A DNA stretch of 58,596 nucleotides from Lachnospiraceae bacterium UBA3814 (GCA_002368575.1 DFEA01000012.1:1-58596); one strand, 5' to 3'; shown: positions 32,073-41,081, numbered from the stretch's first letter. The notes: generated by a model from the letters alone, not told the origin. Numbers and translations: made by a program.

Positions 32073-34715
32073 ATGAATTTTTTTGAAGAAGTCAGAGTCA
32101 TTCTGGGAGAAAAGAGCGGGAAAAGGCTTGCCGCCCTTTCCGGGTCAGTATTTGTGATCATCACCGCGATTGTTTTTTATGCTTCGATCAGCCTGTGCAA
32201 CAGTATTCAGCTCAAGCTGATGGACGAATATATGTGGGAGATCCCTAAGATCCTGGAAAGCCGAAGCAGCGAGCTGAACCTGTACACAAAGGTCTATGAG
32301 GAAGACATCCTGGCGCGTGCGGAGATCGGGCTCATGCTTTATGATGAAGAGAATGTACTCAGTGATGCGGAAAGGCTTCAGTGGGTGCGGGAAGCGGTAT
32401 CGGCCGACAGCGTCTCAGTGCTTGACGGAGAGGGGAAGCCTGTTTCTGTTGACGGCACGGTCAGCATGAAGGAGGACTTCAGTACGTGGATAGAGACTCT
32501 TGAACCGCGCAGCCCGCGGCTTGAGCTGTATCCTGCCCGTTCAAAGAACGGTGAGGCTACGGGAGAAAATGACGTCATAGGCTATGTGCGGCTCCCATTG
32601 CCGGAAGACGCGGAGGGAAGCCTCCTGTTTGAATTCCCCTGCGACAGGGTGTCAGAGCTTTACAATGCCATCGAGGACTGGTCGGGTGTGCTTGAGCGCA
32701 TACTTTCCGGTGCAGATGCCGTTGCTTATGCCAAAACCGGAGACGAGTTGACGGGTTATCCGCTTGACGGACTCACAGATGAACAGATCCCGCAGCTTAA
32801 GGAGGAGCTTGGGAGCATCTTTGAGAATGCGGAATTATATGAGAGCACGGGAAGCGGAAGACGCGGAAGGTTCATCACCCTGCTCGGCAAAAGCTACTTT
32901 TCAACGATAACGCAATATAAGGAGGAGGGGCAGGAGGATACGGATATCCTGTTCGCGCTCCCGACCGGGAAAGCCATCAGAAACGCTCTTTATATCGCCG
33001 TGTCCATTTCTCTTCTTATCGGCTGCGGGATCCTGCTGCTTCAGCTCTATGCTTACCATCGGCTTAAACAGAAGCTCAACGGCGGGGATGCGGAGAAGCT
33101 GTCCCACAGATATGTGCATCAGGCGACCTGGCCGGGGATCATTACCGTGATCGCCGTGACCCTCATTTTTTCCGGCATGCTCCTTATGCTGGAGAGCCGG
33201 ACAAATGCCGCTGTCACCACCACAATATATAGGGAGCTCCTTCAGCGTGAGATAGACTGGCGAAAAGACCGGGAAGGCGAGATCCGCAAAAGCATTGCGG
33301 ATTACTGCCTGGATTCCACACAAATGCTTGCCACCGTGTTATCGGAGTATAAGGATTACCGGACGCACGATACTCTGGAGGCCCTAAGCCGCGTTGTCGG
33401 GGCCGATTACATTATGTACTTCGACAAAAACGGGCAGGAGCTTGCCGCGAGCAACAGCTATACAGGCTTTACCATAGGTACAGACCTGAGTGAGGATTAC
33501 CGGGCGGTGCTTTTAGGCTATCCCCATGTTATCGTGGGTCCGGAGGCTGATCCCTACACGGGACGGATGCAGCTTGGCACGGCTGTGCTTATGACAGACG
33601 GGGACGGGAAGCCGGACGGATTCATTCTGGCTGCCTACGATGCCGGGGAGGTGTCACAGGCGGTCGGGCAGCTTTCCTATGAAAATACGGTTAACAGCTT
33701 TACCGTGCACGAGGACCATATCGCTGCCGCGGTAAGCGATGAGGACGGACGTTTCATCGCCCACACCGATCAGGGGATGATCGGTCAGAGGGCGGCAGAC
33801 TTCCTGAAGGGATACGAGCCCGGCAAAAGCTTTGAGGGCTTTACCGATTACAAAGGTGAGAGCATGTGCGTGTCCGCAAGCACGGCCGACGGAAGGACTC
33901 TCCTGTTTATGGTGCCCGAGCGGGGGAACATGGAGATGCAGGCGGCCTTTGGCCTGATCTTCTTAGCGGTACCGCTGCTTCTGGGGCTTTTGTATTATCC
34001 CGGCGCGGACGTGCTGATCGCAAAGGCGATCACAGAGGCCAAGGGGAAGCTTGGGACACCTGACCCGACCATAAATCCCATCACGGTCTTTTCGGATGGT
34101 TATGCTCTTTTTGTGACCCTGTTTGCCTTCATTGCCCTGATCGCCTCCTTAAACGGCTGGTGGACCTCCTTTGATTATGTGTTCGGCGGAGAGTGGACAA
34201 GGGGCGTACACCTGTATTCCCTCTGGGCATCCCTGTTTACCCTGGCTGTTACCCTGTTCTGCGAATTTCTGTTGAGGCGGGTGCTTAAACTTATGGAAAT
34301 GCGGTTAAGCCATCAGGGGAAAACGATCACCCGGCTGGTGAACAGCCTTATCATCTATGCCGCAAACCTTTTCCTTGTTTTCTGTATCCTTGGATTTTTC
34401 GGGGTAAACACCGCGGCTCTGCTTGCCTCCGCCGGGGTCATTTCCATAGCCGTCGGTATGGGCGCCCAGAGCATGGCCTCTGACCTGTTAGCCGGCTTCT
34501 TTATGATGTTAGAGGGCACCATCCGTGTGGGCGACCTTGTAAATGCCGGAGGAGTCACGGGATATGTGACGGATATGGGCATCCGCACCACAGAGATTAC
34601 GGATGAGGAGGGCAATGTCGTCACCCTTAACAACAGCAAGGTAAGCCCTGTGAAAAACATGAGCCGGAAGCAGCCGGAGAAGGAGAAGGAAAACCCGCGG
34701 AAAACAGAAAATTAA
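32073..34715 (+). CDS. Second sensor-domain MscS-type channel, lacking the C-terminal domain (880 aa)
   Basis: ATG 32073 follows GGGGGAT; an earlier in-frame ATG has no ribosome site. TM1 (about 25-45) leads to a first external region to about 305, then two helices, then a second external region (KNGQELAASNSYTGFTIG and VSDEDGRFIAHTDQGMIG look Cache-like). The pore part reads LLASAGVISIAVGMGAQSMA and the beta domain LEGTIRVGDLVNAGG. The protein stops soon after (NNSKVSPVKNMSRK plus a charged tail), so the usual MscS C-terminal alpha/beta domain is absent, unlike its relative at 27248. This may be natural or a 3' deletion. A tyrosine phosphatase gene follows at once. Confidence 0.85.
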   Translation: MNFFEEVRVILGEKSGKRLAALSGSVFVIITAIVFYASISLCNSIQLKLMDEYMWEIPKILESRSSELNLYTKVYEEDILARAEIGLMLYDEENVLSDAERLQWVREAVSADSVSVLDGEGKPVSVDGTVSMKEDFSTWIETLEPRSPRLELYPARSKNGEATGENDVIGYVRLPLPEDAEGSLLFEFPCDRVSELYNAIEDWSGVLERILSGADAVAYAKTGDELTGYPLDGLTDEQIPQLKEELGSIFENAELYESTGSGRRGRFITLLGKSYFSTITQYKEEGQEDTDILFALPTGKAIRNALYIAVSISLLIGCGILLLQLYAYHRLKQKLNGGDAEKLSHRYVHQATWPGIITVIAVTLIFSGMLLMLESRTNAAVTTTIYRELLQREIDWRKDREGEIRKSIADYCLDSTQMLATVLSEYKDYRTHDTLEALSRVVGADYIMYFDKNGQELAASNSYTGFTIGTDLSEDYRAVLLGYPHVIVGPEADPYTGRMQLGTAVLMTDGDGKPDGFILAAYDAGEVSQAVGQLSYENTVNSFTVHEDHIAAAVSDEDGRFIAHTDQGMIGQRAADFLKGYEPGKSFEGFTDYKGESMCVSASTADGRTLLFMVPERGNMEMQAAFGLIFLAVPLLLGLLYYPGADVLIAKAITEAKGKLGTPDPTINPITVFSDGYALFVTLFAFIALIASLNGWWTSFDYVFGGEWTRGVHLYSLWASLFTLAVTLFCEFLLRRVLKLMEMRLSHQGKTITRLVNSLIIYAANLFLVFCILGFFGVNTAALLASAGVISIAVGMGAQSMASDLLAGFFMMLEGTIRVGDLVNAGGVTGYVTDMGIRTTEITDEEGNVVTLNNSKVSPVKNMSRKQPEKEKENPRKTEN

Positions 34716-34735
34716 CGGTCCGGAAGGAAAAAGGA

Positions 34736-35533
34736 ATGAACACGAGCAGATTATTAGCCTATGAAAAGCTTCATAATATCAGGGATCTTGGCGGGATGAA
34801 GGGGGCCTCCGGAAAAAGGATCGTAAGCGGAAGGCTTGTCCGCTGCGGCCTGCTTTCGGATCTGTCGGATAACGACAGAAAGGCGCTGCCCTTGCTTGCG
34901 GATACGGTGATAGATTTTCGCACGGAGGGTGAGAGGAGCGAAAAGCCGGATGCCGGGCTTTTGGGGCTTAAATATTACCATATCCCCATACTTGATTCCC
35001 TGACAGCGGGGATAACTCATGAAAAGGCTGCCGATGAGTATGCTTTTCGAAGGCTCGGGGAAGATCCCGTAAAGGCCAGGCAGTATATGTGCGATATGTA
35101 TCATGCCTTTGCGGAAAGTGATTTTGCCGCATCCCAGTATGCAAGGTTTATACGCCTTCTGCTGGAGCCGCATGAAAAAGCGGTCGTCTGGCATTGTACC
35201 GCCGGAAAGGACCGGGCCGGGACAGGAGCCGCGATCGTGGAAGAGCTTTTAGGTGTGAGCAGGGCCGATGTCATCGAGGATTATCTTATGACGAATGAGT
35301 ACCTGAAGGACGACATCGTGTTCCTGACGGGGTTTGTAAAGGCTCAGGCCGGGCCGGAGAACGCGATCTCTGATGAGGCGCTTAAATATCTTTTCGGGGC
35401 CGACAGGGCCTATATCGAAGAATATTATAATACGTTAAACATCAAATACGGAAGCTTTGAGGGCTTTGTTCGGGATGGCTTAAAGCTTTCCGGGGAGGAT
35501 ATAAAAAAGCTCAGGTCTGTGTACCTTAAATGA
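34736..35533 (+). CDS. Tyrosine-protein phosphatase, DSP/Lip-A type (265 aa)
   Basis: The signature loop WHCTAGKDRAG holds C154 and R160 of the CX5R motif, with the K/D inside the loop typical of bacterial triple-specificity phosphatases (LipA/MptpB-like). The N-terminus has NIRDLGGMKGASGKRIVSGR, a family hallmark, and VIDFRTEGE. It probably removes phosphate from phosphotyrosine, and possibly from phosphoinositides. There is no signal peptide. GGAAGGAAAAAGGA precedes the ATG, 20 bases after the channel gene, so they may be cotranscribed. A matching tyrosine kinase was not seen in the window. Confidence 0.9.
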   Translation: MNTSRLLAYEKLHNIRDLGGMKGASGKRIVSGRLVRCGLLSDLSDNDRKALPLLADTVIDFRTEGERSEKPDAGLLGLKYYHIPILDSLTAGITHEKAADEYAFRRLGEDPVKARQYMCDMYHAFAESDFAASQYARFIRLLLEPHEKAVVWHCTAGKDRAGTGAAIVEELLGVSRADVIEDYLMTNEYLKDDIVFLTGFVKAQAGPENAISDEALKYLFGADRAYIEEYYNTLNIKYGSFEGFVRDGLKLSGEDIKKLRSVYLK

Positions 35534-35578
35534 GATCATTTATCAGAGTGAAGTATATACAGGTAAGGAGGAAGCAAA

Positions 35579-36295
35579 ATGGCAAACCGCCACAGGTCAA
35601 AACACAATAGATCAAAACGCAATATTACAAAGCTGTTTGAAGAAAGAAGGGGGAACCTTGACTCCCGCGTGAAGCGGGACTATATAAGGAACGGGATAGC
35701 GACCATTCCCTGTAATATTTCCGACTATAACGATGTGATAAGCACCTACAGTGTGGACGGCTTTGAGACTCTGGCTCCGGAGTTTGAGGATTATGTCAAA
35801 TCATCCGCGGAGGTGGCCACTCCTGAGCATCCGCTTGTGCTTAACATCATCGGGGACAGTCTGAGCGAGAAGGAGAAAAAGACCATCGCGGATGTCATCA
35901 TGGAGGATTTCGCCTATGATCTGGGTATCGTTGAAAAGGAAGAGAAGAGGCATATGCGCATCTTCTTGGGTATGTTCTTCGGCCTGCTCATTTCAGGAGT
36001 GCTGCTGTATCTGACCCATGTTCTGGCGGAGGTGCCCCGGGAGCTGTTTTTTATCCTGTTCTGGTTTATGGGCGATACGCTGTGTGACTATATCTTCCTG
36101 ACAGGGCATGATCTTCGCAGGGACAGGCTGCTTGCCGGACGGCTTGCGAGCATCAGGGTGATGTTTTCCGACAGCTTTAAGGATCCTGCCTACACCAAAA
36201 ACGATGTGGACAGGCTGTACTCAGAGATAGAGAAGGAAGTGGAGGAAACGATACGGGAAGAGAAATCAGCGGAGACCGACGACTCAATAGTTTGA
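35579..36295 (+). CDS. Unknown membrane protein with two helices (238 aa)
   Basis: The first 20 residues are very basic (RHRSKHNRSKRNITKLFEER), followed by a cytoplasmic alpha/beta region with IPCNISDYNDVISTYS and a segment to residue 120. Two membrane helices (residues about 128-145 and 152-172) surround a short loop, and the C-terminal 60 residues are charged and helical (VDRLYSEIEKEVEETIREEK). No family is recognised. It sits directly after the phosphatase gene with a strong AAGGAGG site. Confidence 0.7.
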   Translation: MANRHRSKHNRSKRNITKLFEERRGNLDSRVKRDYIRNGIATIPCNISDYNDVISTYSVDGFETLAPEFEDYVKSSAEVATPEHPLVLNIIGDSLSEKEKKTIADVIMEDFAYDLGIVEKEEKRHMRIFLGMFFGLLISGVLLYLTHVLAEVPRELFFILFWFMGDTLCDYIFLTGHDLRRDRLLAGRLASIRVMFSDSFKDPAYTKNDVDRLYSEIEKEVEETIREEKSAETDDSIV

Positions 36296-36311
36296 CATTC
36301 CGGCAACCGGA

Positions 36312-36340
36312 TTGAAACGCGATGAGATGAATGCTATAAT
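36312..36340 (+). promoter_or_regulatory. Strong promoter for the MATE gene
   Basis: TTGAAA (36312-36317), 17 bases, TATAAT (36335-36340) with a TGC extension. Transcription would begin near 36347, giving a leader of about 108 bases that contains the long hairpin at 36383. Confidence 0.8.
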
Positions 36341-36382
36341 AGTCAGGTCAGCTTACTTTTTTATCTGTTCCGACGAATAGAT

Positions 36383-36430
36383 ATGATGTCGGGGTCAAAA
36401 GTGCCATGTGACATTTGACCCAGACATCAT
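36383..36430 (+). repeat. Long hairpin in the MATE gene leader
   Basis: ATGATGTC plus GGGTCAAA (36383-36399) pairs with TTTGACCC plus GACATCAT (36414-36430), with a single G/A mismatch and a loop of about 14 bases. There is no T-run after it. It lies between the promoter and the ATG, so it could attenuate or protect the message, be a protein site, or be a copy of a dispersed palindromic repeat. No other copy is in the window. Confidence 0.7.
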
Positions 36431-36455
36431 CTTCATATATGCTGGATGACGAAGC

Positions 36456-37790
36456 ATGAGATCACGGATACGTTTATCAGAGAGCTTTACATACAGTAAA
36501 ATGCTGCGGTTTACTTTGCCGTCCGTTGTGATGAATATATTTGCTTCCCTGTACATCATCGTGGACGGCTTTTTTGTCGCTAATTTTGTCGGGACGGCGG
36601 AATTTGCGGCTGTCAATCTGATCATGCCCGCGATGAATATCCCCGGGACTATCGGGTATATGTTCGGCGTGGGAGGCAGCGCGCTGATCGCAAGGCTTTC
36701 AGGTGAGGGTGACCAGGATAAGGCGAACAGCCTCTTTTCCCTGCTTGTGTTAGTGTCCTCCTGTCTGGGTGTATTGATGCTTGTGCCGGGTTTTATCTTT
36801 ATGCGCCCGCTCACAGCTCTGCTCGGTGCACAGGGACAGCTCCTTGAAAACAGTGTGCTGTACGGACGGATCTTTATATTGGCACTGCCGGCATGGATAT
36901 TGCTGTATGAATTTCAGCTTTTCTTTGTAGCTGCCGAAAGACCGGAGCTGGGCCTTGCCGTTACATTATGCGCGGGTTTCTGTAATATAGCACTGGACGC
37001 GCTTTTTATCATAGTATTTAAATGGGGGCTTGCAGGGGCAGCGGCGGCCTCGGCAATAAGTCAGCTCACGGGGGGGCTGTTTCCGATCATTTATTTCGGA
37101 CGGAAGAACAACAGTCTTCTGAGGCTTACGAAGCCTGTATGGGATGGCATCGCGATCCTTAAGGCTTTAGGAAACGGATCCTCGGAATTCATGTCGGAGG
37201 TCTCCTATTCCGTCGTGGGGATCATCTACAATCTGCAGCTGCTTAAATACGCGGGTGAAAACGGTGTCGCCATTTATGGGGTGCTTATGTATGTAAGCCT
37301 CATCTTTTCAGCCATTTTTGTAGGGTATTCAAATGGTATCGGACCGGTGTTCAGCTATCATTACGGCGCAGGGGATCACGGGGAGTTAAAAAAACTGCGA
37401 AAAAGAAGCCTGGCGCTCATCGCGCTTACATCCGTTGTGATGTTTGTGCTTTCCGAAGCTCTTGCAGTTCCCGTTTCGGGCCTCTTTTTTCAGAGGGACG
37501 CGAAGGTGGTTCGGGACACCGTACACGCATTCAGGATTTTTTCTCCCGCGTATCTGTTTGCGGGCATAGCCATTTTCAACCAGGCTTTCTTTACGGCTCT
37601 GGGCAACGGACAGGTATCTGCGGTGATAGCTTTTCTGCGTACGTTTGTGTTTGAGCTGGTGGCGGTGCTCTTACTGCCGGGACTGCTTGGGATCGACGGC
37701 ATATGGTGCTGTGCATTGTTCTCAGAGCTTATGGCTGCCGTGACCGGGAGCATATTCGTGATCGCGCTGCAAAAAAAATATCAATACTGA
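36456..37790 (+). CDS. MATE-family efflux transporter (444 aa)
   Basis: The protein opens FTYSKMLRFTLPSVVMNIFA and IVDGFFVANFVG, the typical start of NorM/DinF-like MATE exporters. Twelve helices in two homologous halves are visible, with GYSNGIGPVFSYHYGAGDH marking the start of the second bundle, a hallmark of bacterial MATE proteins. Known members export cationic drugs in exchange for sodium or protons. The start codon has only a weak ribosome site, and the leader contains a long hairpin, so expression may be controlled there. Confidence 0.9.
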   Translation: MRSRIRLSESFTYSKMLRFTLPSVVMNIFASLYIIVDGFFVANFVGTAEFAAVNLIMPAMNIPGTIGYMFGVGGSALIARLSGEGDQDKANSLFSLLVLVSSCLGVLMLVPGFIFMRPLTALLGAQGQLLENSVLYGRIFILALPAWILLYEFQLFFVAAERPELGLAVTLCAGFCNIALDALFIIVFKWGLAGAAAASAISQLTGGLFPIIYFGRKNNSLLRLTKPVWDGIAILKALGNGSSEFMSEVSYSVVGIIYNLQLLKYAGENGVAIYGVLMYVSLIFSAIFVGYSNGIGPVFSYHYGAGDHGELKKLRKRSLALIALTSVVMFVLSEALAVPVSGLFFQRDAKVVRDTVHAFRIFSPAYLFAGIAIFNQAFFTALGNGQVSAVIAFLRTFVFELVAVLLLPGLLGIDGIWCCALFSELMAAVTGSIFVIALQKKYQY

Positions 37791-37795
37791 ATACA

Positions 37796-37818
37796 GTAAA
37801 CGGATCAGATTCGTTCAC
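37796..37818 (+). repeat. 23-base palindrome upstream of the HdeD-like gene
   Basis: AACGGATC 37799-37806 and GATTCGTT 37808-37815 form a stem with one G-T pair, flanked by GTA and CAC. It differs at two positions from the 23-base element at 47948. It sits five bases after a stop codon and 30 before the next ATG. Confidence 0.65.
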
Positions 37819-37847
37819 TATATTAATAACTTTACAGGAGGAATGTT

Positions 37848-38912
37848 ATGTCGATTTTTACAATTGTAGTGTTGCTGGGGATCTTTTTGATCATCGGTGG
37901 TATTTCTCTTGCGGCCACGCCGCTCATAACCTTTATGAGCGCGGGCTACTTCATCATCGTATTGTTTTTCATCTGGGGCATTGCGGGCATTATCCGCGGA
38001 GTCCGCGAGAAGCGCTACGATAAGGATTTTTTCTTTGCAATACTCAGCCTGATCTTAGCCATTGTCGGCTTTGCCACACCGGGAGCCGCCGCCCTGAACA
38101 GCTCCATGCTGATCTACATGGCTGCCTTCTGGTTCCTGCTTCATGGTGTGCTGTCCATAATCAATGCCATAAGGACCTATAAGGAGGGAGCCGGGACCGC
38201 GGTCGTGGTGATAGGTGTAATACTGGGCGTGCTGGAGCTGATCCTGTTTGGCTACTCCATGGCGCATCCGGCAGTGCTGGCGGTGAGCATCGGCGTTCTC
38301 ATCGGCTTCTATTTTATAGAATCCGGCCTCAATTTGATCCTTATCGGATCGGTTGCCTGCAAAGGAGGCAATAATCTTACGATCCTGTTCACGATCATGG
38401 GAGTTCTGATGATAATAGGCGGCTTCTGCATGATCGCCACTCCGCTGACGAGCTTCTTCAGTGTCGGGCATTGTATAATAATGCTGTTATTTATCAACGG
38501 CGTTCTCGGTATAGTCAGGGCCATCTTGAACAAGCGCTACGACAGGGAGTTTTTCTTTTCGATATTGAGCCTGATACTGGGCATCATCGGCTTTTCAGTT
38601 CCCGGACTTGCGGAAAGGGGCAGCCTGGCCATGCTGTATATAGCCGCGGCGTGGTTCATCCTTCGCGGCGTACTCTCAATCATCGCGGCTCTGGATAATA
38701 AGAAGAAGGGTGCCGGGACCGCAGTCGTGGTGATCGGCATCATACTGGGTGTGCTGGAGCTGATCATCGGTATCTTAAGTGCGGCGCATCCCGCGGTACT
38801 GGCCATAGGTCTGGGTATCTTCATCGGCCTGAGCTTTATTGAGTCAGGCTTCAATCTGATCTTTACCGGGTCGGCTGTATCAAGTGCCGTGGCAATAAGC
38901 CGGGACCTGTAA
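37848..38912 (+). CDS. Tandem-duplicated HdeD/DUF308 membrane protein (354 aa)
   Basis: Two copies of a six-helix DUF308 unit lie head to tail, residues about 1-170 and 178-345. The copies keep many identical blocks: KRYDKDFFFAILSLIL against KRYDREFFFSILSLIL, and GAGTAVVVIGVILGVLELI against GAGTAVVVIGIILGVLELI. E. coli HdeD, with one unit, is linked to acid resistance. The duplicate here is unlikely to be older than the genus because the strings are so alike. A GGAGG site precedes ATG 37848. An MscS channel gene follows after a long hairpin. Confidence 0.85.
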   Translation: MSIFTIVVLLGIFLIIGGISLAATPLITFMSAGYFIIVLFFIWGIAGIIRGVREKRYDKDFFFAILSLILAIVGFATPGAAALNSSMLIYMAAFWFLLHGVLSIINAIRTYKEGAGTAVVVIGVILGVLELILFGYSMAHPAVLAVSIGVLIGFYFIESGLNLILIGSVACKGGNNLTILFTIMGVLMIIGGFCMIATPLTSFFSVGHCIIMLLFINGVLGIVRAILNKRYDREFFFSILSLILGIIGFSVPGLAERGSLAMLYIAAAWFILRGVLSIIAALDNKKKGAGTAVVVIGIILGVLELIIGILSAAHPAVLAIGLGIFIGLSFIESGFNLIFTGSAVSSAVAISRDL

Positions 38913-38943
38913 GAGCGCCGGAAGCTATCAAACATTATCAGTG

Positions 38944-38983
38944 GTTCAGGTACGAGCCGGGCAGACCCGGCCCGTGCCTGAAC
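38944..38983 (+). repeat. Long hairpin between HdeD-like and MscS genes
   Basis: GTTCAGG/ACG/GCCGGG (38944-38961) pairs with CCCGGC/CGT/CCTGAAC (38966-38983) around a CAGA loop with two mismatches. No T-run follows, and the ribosome site lies four bases downstream. It could be a processing or attenuation structure. Confidence 0.65.
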
Positions 38984-38997
38984 GCGGAGTTTAAACT

Positions 38998-39897
38998 ATG
39001 AACGAATATCTGATCAGGCTTATTCCTGATATCCTGAAGCCCTACGTGACGGACAGCGTGGCGAATAATCTGATGCTCTTCGGATTGTCGATCGTCCTGA
39101 CCATGGCCTATCTGGCGGCCCTTTTCCTGGTCGCCGTATTACTGAGAAGACTCAATAAAAAATTATTCAGTTACCTTACAGAAAAAAAAGGAAAGAAGAC
39201 GCATCTCCTTTTTCTGGAGGGTTTTATAAACGCCTACATCATAATAATAGCCATTATCATCCCGTTAGCCGGGGACAGCCTGAAGAAGTCGCTTCTGGGA
39301 AGTGCCGCCGTGGTCACTGCCGTGCTGGGCTTTGCCGGACAGGATATAATAAAGGATATGCTGGCAGGCCTGCTCATCAGCATATACAAGCCCTTTGATA
39401 TCGGAGACCGCATAGCGCTTGAGGACGGGACCATCGGGATAGTCGAGTCTGTCACCCTGCACCATGTGGTGCTTCTCGTTATAGATACTCAGCGTGTGGT
39501 CATACCTAACAGCAAGATCAATAACGCGGGTCTGGTCAATTACAGCTTCGACTATGTAGACCGGTCAATTTTTTTCAAATTTCCCGTAGCCTATGACTCG
39601 GATCTTGAAAAGACCAAGACCGTAATAATGGATTGCGTGATGGCTTCGCCTTATTCCGACCCGGGCAAAAGGGGCAGGGACGGAAAGATGTCATATGCAT
39701 CGGTATATTTTCTGGAGATGGCGGACAGTGCGCTCATAATGGCTGTCACTGTGTATTATAAGCCCACGGTTCCTACCGAGGTCGTCAGGGATGATATCAA
39801 TACCCGGGTCTTTAAAGCCCTTGGAGAGGCAGGGATCGAGATCCCTTATGCTTATACAAATGTTGTGATAAAGAAGGATGCGGATGTCGGGGAATAA
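38998..39897 (+). CDS. mscS: Small-conductance mechanosensitive channel (299 aa)
   Basis: Normal MscS size. Three N-terminal helices lead to the pore helix (SAAVVTAVLGFAGQDIIKDM), where AGQD matches the conserved Gly/Ala pore-lining pattern. The beta domain reads LISIYKPFDIGDRIALEDG, followed by VVIPNSKINN and the C-terminal alpha/beta domain to the end. This is the only standard MscS in the window, in contrast with the two sensor-type channels. It releases solutes under osmotic downshock in known species. A long hairpin lies upstream, and a diguanylate cyclase gene follows 65 bases downstream. Confidence 0.9.
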   Translation: MNEYLIRLIPDILKPYVTDSVANNLMLFGLSIVLTMAYLAALFLVAVLLRRLNKKLFSYLTEKKGKKTHLLFLEGFINAYIIIIAIIIPLAGDSLKKSLLGSAAVVTAVLGFAGQDIIKDMLAGLLISIYKPFDIGDRIALEDGTIGIVESVTLHHVVLLVIDTQRVVIPNSKINNAGLVNYSFDYVDRSIFFKFPVAYDSDLEKTKTVIMDCVMASPYSDPGKRGRDGKMSYASVYFLEMADSALIMAVTVYYKPTVPTEVVRDDINTRVFKALGEAGIEIPYAYTNVVIKKDADVGE

Positions 39898-39962
39898 CAA
39901 AGCAAACACGTAGCAGACACCGGATTAGCCCTTTCGGCAAAGGATAACGGAGAGTATCAGGA

Positions 39963-41018
39963 GTGCTTGAAAAAATAAAAAATTTTGCGTTATATGGGGG
40001 AACCGACAAAGAGAGCTATAACGCGGTAAGGGGAAAGATCCAGGAGTATAACAGGATCACGGCGTTTGTATTTGCGTCCGTCGCGGCGCTCCTGATAGCC
40101 ATCATGTTTATACTGGCACAATCTCAGGAGGGCTTTTCGGGATCAAAGACGGTATATGCCTTTGGTGTTATTTTCTCTCTGGTGCAGGTCGGCATTTCGA
40201 TCCTGGCAAAGAAAATACCGGTGCTGTCTTATGTTTCGGTATATATGGCAATATCCGTTTTCCTGATATACGGTATAGCGATCGCTACCCTGACAAGACC
40301 TGAGGAGCAGACCGTTACCTTCATGGTCCTTATGATCTTTGTCCCGCTCATATTCATTGACTGTCCGCTTCGCATCGCCCTGAGCCTGATCTTTTTTATA
40401 ATCGTATTTATCATCATGGCCTGCAGAACAAAAACCGGGTCCATACTGTCGGTGGACATTACGGATGCGATCATTTTCGGCATCCTTGCCATAGTGTCCG
40501 AGAGTGTGGTTAACCGGGTCAAGATAAAGGGCTATGTCCTGGAGAACAGGCTTCATATCATGAGTGAGACGGACCAGCTTACGGGGATGAACAACCGTAA
40601 CTGCTATGAGCTGCGTATACCTCAGTATCACTCGATGTACTGCAATTCGATCTGCTGCATTTACATTGATATCAACGGACTTCATGAACTGAATAATACG
40701 CGAGGGCATAAGAGGGGGGATGAGATGCTGTGCTATATAGCGGATGCTTTGAAGACGCAGTTCGGACAAGAGCACACATATCGTGTGGGTGGAGACGAAT
40801 ATGTGGCTTTTGTGCCCGATACCCCGAGGGAGGAGATCGAAAAAAGGATCGGTACCCTGTGTGAGACTATAGAGGAGCATGGGTATCACGCTGCGATCGG
40901 TTATGAGTACTCGGAAAAAAAGGATCAGGATATAAACGAGCTTATCATGAGTGCCGAAACCGGAATGTACAGGGACAAGGCAGAGTTTTACAAGGTACGG
41001 GACAGAAGGGAAAGATAG
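39963..41018 (+). CDS. Membrane diguanylate cyclase (351 aa)
   Basis: Five or six membrane helices occupy residues 30-185. The cytoplasmic GGDEF domain (about 195-345) has DQLTGMNNRNCYE, CCIYIDINGLHELNN (metal and substrate site) and the active motif GGDEY at 276-280. The usual inhibitory RxxD five residues before GGDEF is not seen. It should make c-di-GMP from GTP and could oppose the EAL enzyme at 2950. GTG 39963 is the start, with CGGAGAG upstream. It is probably cotranscribed with the preceding MscS gene. Confidence 0.88.
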   Translation: MLEKIKNFALYGGTDKESYNAVRGKIQEYNRITAFVFASVAALLIAIMFILAQSQEGFSGSKTVYAFGVIFSLVQVGISILAKKIPVLSYVSVYMAISVFLIYGIAIATLTRPEEQTVTFMVLMIFVPLIFIDCPLRIALSLIFFIIVFIIMACRTKTGSILSVDITDAIIFGILAIVSESVVNRVKIKGYVLENRLHIMSETDQLTGMNNRNCYELRIPQYHSMYCNSICCIYIDINGLHELNNTRGHKRGDEMLCYIADALKTQFGQEHTYRVGGDEYVAFVPDTPREEIEKRIGTLCETIEEHGYHAAIGYEYSEKKDQDINELIMSAETGMYRDKAEFYKVRDRRER

Positions 41019-41081
41019 CGTTACACATTGGTTTGAGCGTATATGATAATGAAAACCTGATAAGTAAGGGAGGACGGGAGC

